Source of the DNA: Acidobacteriaceae bacterium
GTDB taxonomy: Bacteria > Acidobacteriota > Terriglobia > Terriglobales > Acidobacteriaceae
NCBI GenBank assembly: GCA_003164255.1
Contig: PLST01000126.1
Location: 5,103-14,791, forward strand
Direction of reading: 5' to 3'
DNA length: 9,689 nucleotides
Positions 7,130 to 9,689 of this stretch are shown here, in pieces (within the stretch, counting starts at the first letter, position 1; every line of letters starts with the position of its first letter). The translations under genes and the position numbers were made by a program. Below the pieces are notes generated by a model. It ran no database searches, was not told where the DNA came from, and saw nothing but the letters and a program-made list of their open reading frames with translations.

Positions 7130-7171
7130 GCCGGCCAGCGGAGAAGGGCACTGTCAGATTTAAAAATAGAC

Positions 7172-7197
7172 GGTTCCGCATGGCGGAGCCTTTTTTT
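7172..7197 (+). terminator. Intrinsic terminator between protease and scaffold-like genes
   Basis: GGTTCCGC (7172-7179) pairs with GCGGAGCC (7183-7190) around an ATG triloop, with one G-T wobble, and is followed directly by seven T residues (7191-7197). This is a textbook rho-independent terminator in the middle of the head module; it may trim protease expression relative to scaffold and capsid, or be relieved by antitermination. Confidence 0.8.
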
Positions 7198-7250
7198 GCG
7201 CTTTCATCAAACGGGGCGCAAGCATTTACCGGGAACAGGAGAGGAGCAGC

Positions 7251-7649
7251 ATGGAAAAAGAAGAGCAAGTGATTGTTGAGCGGCTGGAAGCCGCAACTAC
7301 GTTGCTGGAGAAGGCGCTGAGCTGGCTTGAAGAGCGGCAAGGCGCCTTATCGGGCGAAGTGGAGAGGATCACGGCCACCGTCGAGCAGAGCCGGCGGGAA
7401 ACGGAGTTGGCCGAGAGACTTTCGATTGCCGAACGGGAACTTGAGGAAGTGAAGGCAGCGGGAACCAGCTCAGTTTTGAATCCACAGCGCAGGACTGTGC
7501 CTGCGTCGACCTCGGAGATGTTGGCCAAACACGGAATCGATGAAAGTCCGGTGGATGTACGCACCCTAGACGCGGCATTGGCCGGCTTGAGCCTGGAGCA
7601 GCGAATTGCGGTGAAAAGCCAACTGCTGCGGGCGGGCGCCATTGCCTGA
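7251..7649 (+). CDS. Coiled-coil protein, candidate capsid scaffold
   Basis: A 132-aa acidic protein. Residues 1-70 are almost all helix-forming with heptad-like Leu/Ile/Val spacing (VERLEAATTLLEKALSWLEE and onward) and predict a coiled coil. A short Ser/Pro linker follows, then a helical C-terminal part, TLDAALAGLSLEQRIAVKSQ (about residues 105-124) ending in LLRAGAIA. It has a good ribosome site (AGGAG at 7242-7246). Between protease and major capsid protein, with no long assembly arm on the capsid protein, a small helical protein is the expected scaffold: it would line the prohead and be cleaved by the upstream protease (inference from position and composition). No sequence family is recognised; a head-decoration or minor structural role is the alternative. 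Confidence 0.55.
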   Translation: MEKEEQVIVERLEAATTLLEKALSWLEERQGALSGEVERITATVEQSRRETELAERLSIAERELEEVKAAGTSSVLNPQRRTVPASTSEMLAKHGIDESPVDVRTLDAALAGLSLEQRIAVKSQLLRAGAIA

Positions 7650-7756
7650 AGTCAGATTCCAGCTTCCAGCAATCAGCTTCCAGCTGGAAGCTCCCGGGTT
7701 CCGGGCCCGCCGAGGTTTACGGATGGTCCAATTCCCGGGGCAGGGGATTAATTCGA
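7650..7756. repeat. Intergenic repeat cluster with 18-bp palindrome
   Basis: The unit AGCTTCCAGC occurs at 7661-7670 and again at 7675-7684, 14 nt apart. The second copy opens a perfect 18-bp palindrome, AGCTTCCAGCTGGAAGCT (7675-7692). Next come CCCGG/CCGGG arms (7693-7697 and 7701-7705) and a further CCCGGGG near 7734. No T-run follows, so it is not a normal intrinsic terminator. It resembles short intergenic repeats of TTCCAGC type that I associate with acidobacterial genomes (from memory). Confidence 0.55.
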
Positions 7757-7897
7757 ATGATGAGATTCGGAGAGTTCTCTGCGGGATATGAGATCAAAAA
7801 ACCGCTCGGACGGATGCGCAAGGTGCTGGAAGCCAGGAGCAAATCGCAACCGATGAGTAACGACTGGCCCCATGGAGGGGGCGGAAAGAGCCTATGA
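7757..7897 (+). CDS. Small ORF (46 codons) coupled to the capsid gene
   Basis: ATG 7757 opens 46 codons and the TGA (7895-7897) overlaps the capsid start as ATGA, the classic coupling arrangement. AGGGGA at 7742-7747 is a correctly spaced ribosome site. The product starts MMRFGEFSAGYEIKKPLGRM, is basic in the middle and ends in a Gly-rich HGGGGKSL tail; no signal peptide or transmembrane helix. I do not recognise it. It might be a real small structural or regulatory protein, or a leader whose translation delivers ribosomes to the capsid start, which also has purine-rich GGAGGGG (7874-7880) and GGAAAGAG (7883-7890). Confidence 0.5.
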   Translation: MMRFGEFSAGYEIKKPLGRMRKVLEARSKSQPMSNDWPHGGGGKSL

Positions 7898-8862
7898 ACG
7901 CAACCTTTGCAGACATACACGCAGCAGCGGATTTTATCGGGCCAGGCGCCATTGAAGTTCCGCTATATCAGACCGAAATTTTTGACATTTGCCGCCGTTC
8001 CAGTCCGTTTGGACAGCGCATCAAGCAGGTTCCGGCGACAGGACATCCGTCGCGGTTCTTTGAAGAGACGTCGCTGCCGAATCCGGGCGCGGCAGGATTC
8101 GTCAATCCGCGCAGCATTGTGGCCCCGGTAGTGAGCCCCACGCGTGTTGAACGGAGCGTACCGTTGAAGGCAATTGTCTCGCAGATCAACTACAACCTGT
8201 TTGACATTGAGTTGGGAGACCAGCAGAAGCAGTTCGCCTATCTGCAGGCCAAGGACCTTGTGGACACCGTGAGCGGCGTAATGGTGGCACACGACGTGGC
8301 GCTATGGAATGGCAATGACACCAGTTTGAGCTCGCCGACAACCACGCAGTACATGGGCGCGATTCCGCAGATCATTGCCGGTGGCAACACGGTGACCATC
8401 GGCACCACGGCTTCAATCGTGGATGGAATCAAGTCGGCTGTGGCGCAGATGGTCGCGAACAACGGCTACCATGTGCGTCCTACCGCCATCTACGCGAACC
8501 CGGTATTGCTGGACCTGATCGACCGCGAAATGAAGACCGAGTTCAACGTTGTTCTGAACACGGACAACATCACCGGTGGAATCCGGGTGAAGATGCTGTC
8601 GACGCAAGCGGGCGATCTGCCTTTGATTCCCGACTGGAGCCTTAGCTACACGGGCACACCGGGATCAGGAACTGCAGTGCTGCCTGCTTACATTGTGACC
8701 GAGGATCTGATCGAGTACCACTGGCTTGGCGATCCGACACCTCGCATCTTCCAGCTGGGACTGCCGGGCTCGCTGGCTTACCAGTATGTCGCCGTCAAGT
8801 TTGGCGCACCCGTTGTGAAGGGCGCCAACTACGCACACTACCAGGTGCTGGTGGACCGTTAA
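7894..8862 (+). CDS. Major capsid protein (HK97-fold)
   Basis: The main shell protein, 322 aa, placed after protease and scaffold candidate and before the connector. The pattern is that of HK97-type capsid proteins: an N-terminal arm with YQTEIFDICRRSSPFGQRIK; a beta-rich E-loop/P-domain region with NPRSIVAPVVSPTRVERSVP and a conserved VSQINYNLFDIELGD; helix YLQAKDLVDTVSGVMVAHDV; an A-domain with VNNGYHVRP-like VANNGYHVRPTAIYANPVLL and LIDREMKTEFNVV; and a C-terminal strand region ending in YVAVKFGAPVVKGANYAHYQ. There is no long N-terminal delta domain, consistent with a separate scaffold protein. The start overlaps the stop of the small upstream ORF (ATGA). After its TAA the same frame stays open for 65 codons. 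Subfamily not assigned. Confidence 0.9.
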   Translation: MNATFADIHAAADFIGPGAIEVPLYQTEIFDICRRSSPFGQRIKQVPATGHPSRFFEETSLPNPGAAGFVNPRSIVAPVVSPTRVERSVPLKAIVSQINYNLFDIELGDQQKQFAYLQAKDLVDTVSGVMVAHDVALWNGNDTSLSSPTTTQYMGAIPQIIAGGNTVTIGTTASIVDGIKSAVAQMVANNGYHVRPTAIYANPVLLDLIDREMKTEFNVVLNTDNITGGIRVKMLSTQAGDLPLIPDWSLSYTGTPGSGTAVLPAYIVTEDLIEYHWLGDPTPRIFQLGLPGSLAYQYVAVKFGAPVVKGANYAHYQVLVDR

Positions 8863-9060
8863 TCAACGCGCCTGTCCCGCCGTGGCATTGATGCAACAGC
8901 GGGGCAGGCGAAATCATCGACCGACCAAGTCAGCGCTCAAGAGAATGAGCAGAGTGAGGCTGACAAGATGCAAGACCGGGCGAGCGGGAGCGATTCAAAA
9001 GTGACTCCCGCCAGTCCGTCCGGGACGAAAAACATCCAGGACGATAAAAGGGAAGGATAA
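8863..9060 (+). other. 65-codon open stretch in the capsid frame after its stop (readthrough tail or small gene)
   Basis: Directly after the capsid TAA the same frame runs 65 codons to TAA 9058-9060, three nt before the connector ATG. The translation is hydrophilic and looks disordered, rich in Ser, Asp, Glu, Gln and Lys (for example TDQVSAQENEQSEADKMQDR). There is no ATG near its beginning. An internal ATG at 8968, with GAGG at 8956-8959, would give 30 aa. It could be a short gene with an unusual start, a low-level readthrough extension, or a remnant of a small head gene. Confidence 0.4.
8869..8910 (+). other. Strong stem-loop just after the capsid stop codon
   Basis: CGCCTGTCCCGC (8869-8880) pairs over 12 bp with GCGGGGCAGGCG (8899-8910), with one T-G wobble, around an 18-nt loop. 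It starts six nt after the TAA. There is no following T-run, so it is not an intrinsic terminator; it may protect the capsid mRNA from 3' decay, act as a processing site, or stall ribosomes. Confidence 0.6.
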
Positions 9061-9063
9061 AGT

Positions 9064-9687
9064 ATGGCATATCTGCAGCCAGCCGATTACCCGAACTATG
9101 GATTGCCGACTGGGACGACCGCGGATTGGATTACATCCGCAACGGCATTGATCAACAGCTACTGCAGGCGGCCGGACCTGAATGTGATCCAGTACACGGA
9201 GCGGCTGCGGCTGACCAGCGGTGTGCAGACGGTGCGGCTGAGCTATCTGCCTCTGGCACCTCTGGGCACTGCTTCAACGCCGCTGGTAAGCATTGAAGGC
9301 CGGTACGGGCGACCAAGGCGAGGCGAAATCCTGAACGAACCGCTGATGGAGATCGCGTGCGCTTTTTCGCTGCCTGGCCAGTGGACGGCACTGGACCCCA
9401 ACTCTGTGGACTATGACCCGAACACGGGAGAGCTGACACTGCCCTGGAATGTGATGGGGTTACCTTACAACGAGGTCAGCGTGATGTACACAGCGGGACT
9501 GGCGACGGTCGGAGACGACGTGAAGTCAGCTTGCGCTCAAATTGTGCGAAATGCGCAGTCGACACCGGCATTGAATGCCAGCAAGACCAAGATCGACACG
9601 ATGCAGATGCTGTATTTCTCGAGTTCGCTGGTGGACGAAACAGTGCAGGCGTGGCTGCGTCCTTACATCGCGAACAGGCTGGGGTGA
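9064..9687 (+). CDS. Head-tail connector/adaptor protein (gp6-like)
   Basis: A 207-aa complete protein next after the capsid gene, where the ring that joins portal to tail is normally encoded. The N-terminal part (YPNYGLPTGTTADWITSATA, then LINSYCRRP) and the C-terminal part (DVKSACAQIVRNAQSTPALN, then VDETVQAWLRPYIA) are helical. Between them is a long beta-rich insertion with LRLTSGVQTVRLSYLPLAPL and VDYDPNTGELTLPW. Helices flanking a beta insert are usual for gp6/gp15-type adaptors that bind DNA-packaged portals. GGAAGGA at 9051-9057 is a good ribosome site for ATG 9064. The stop is at 9685-9687, two nt before the window end. Family placement rests on length, layout and position. Confidence 0.75.
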   Translation: MAYLQPADYPNYGLPTGTTADWITSATALINSYCRRPDLNVIQYTERLRLTSGVQTVRLSYLPLAPLGTASTPLVSIEGRYGRPRRGEILNEPLMEIACAFSLPGQWTALDPNSVDYDPNTGELTLPWNVMGLPYNEVSVMYTAGLATVGDDVKSACAQIVRNAQSTPALNASKTKIDTMQMLYFSSSLVDETVQAWLRPYIANRLG

Positions 9688-9689
9688 GC

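Noticed and set aside
7661..7692. CRISPR-like repeats
   Set aside because: Only two 10-nt copies with a 4-nt interval; no spacers or cas genes.
8869..8910. Hairpin after the capsid gene as an intrinsic terminator
   Set aside because: No T-run follows the 3' arm, and the connector continues downstream on the same strand.

Overview
The window is a stretch of tailed-phage (Caudoviricetes) structural genes, most likely a prophage or phage contig from a moderately GC-rich bacterium. I suspect an Acidobacteriota (Terriglobia-like) host. That rests on remembered resemblance of the HipA-like and DUF3037 proteins and of the AGCTTCCAG intergenic repeats, not on a search. All supported genes are on the + strand. 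No integrase, lysis gene, tRNA or CRISPR array is visible.

Layout. Positions 3-1325 hold the 3' part of a tail-fibre-like protein ending in a complete SGNH esterase domain; its 5' end lies outside the window. About 300 nt follow (1326-1624) with only one doubtful small ORF and no recognisable small terminase subunit. The large terminase (1625-3181) comes next. Two genes with no packaging role are then inserted: a HipA-like kinase (3220-4086) and a DUF3037 protein (4169-5005). A 282-nt AT-richer gap contains a 14-bp palindrome and a strong intrinsic terminator. After it the head module resumes: portal (5288-6565), probable capsid maturation protease (6629-7129), a second terminator, a coiled-coil scaffold candidate (7251-7649), a repeat-bearing spacer, a 46-codon ORF overlapping the next start by ATGA, the major capsid protein (7894-8862), a hairpin with a 65-codon in-frame open stretch, and a head-tail connector (9064-9687).

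How the genes work together. TerL and portal form the DNA packaging motor. Protease, scaffold candidate and capsid protein build and mature the prohead, and the connector closes it for tail attachment. The esterase would trim acetylated surface sugars during adsorption. The HipA-like/DUF3037 pair is the part not explained by virion assembly. It splits TerL from portal and is followed by its own terminator, so it reads as a cargo cassette: a candidate phage-borne defence, exclusion or host-control module of unknown mechanism.
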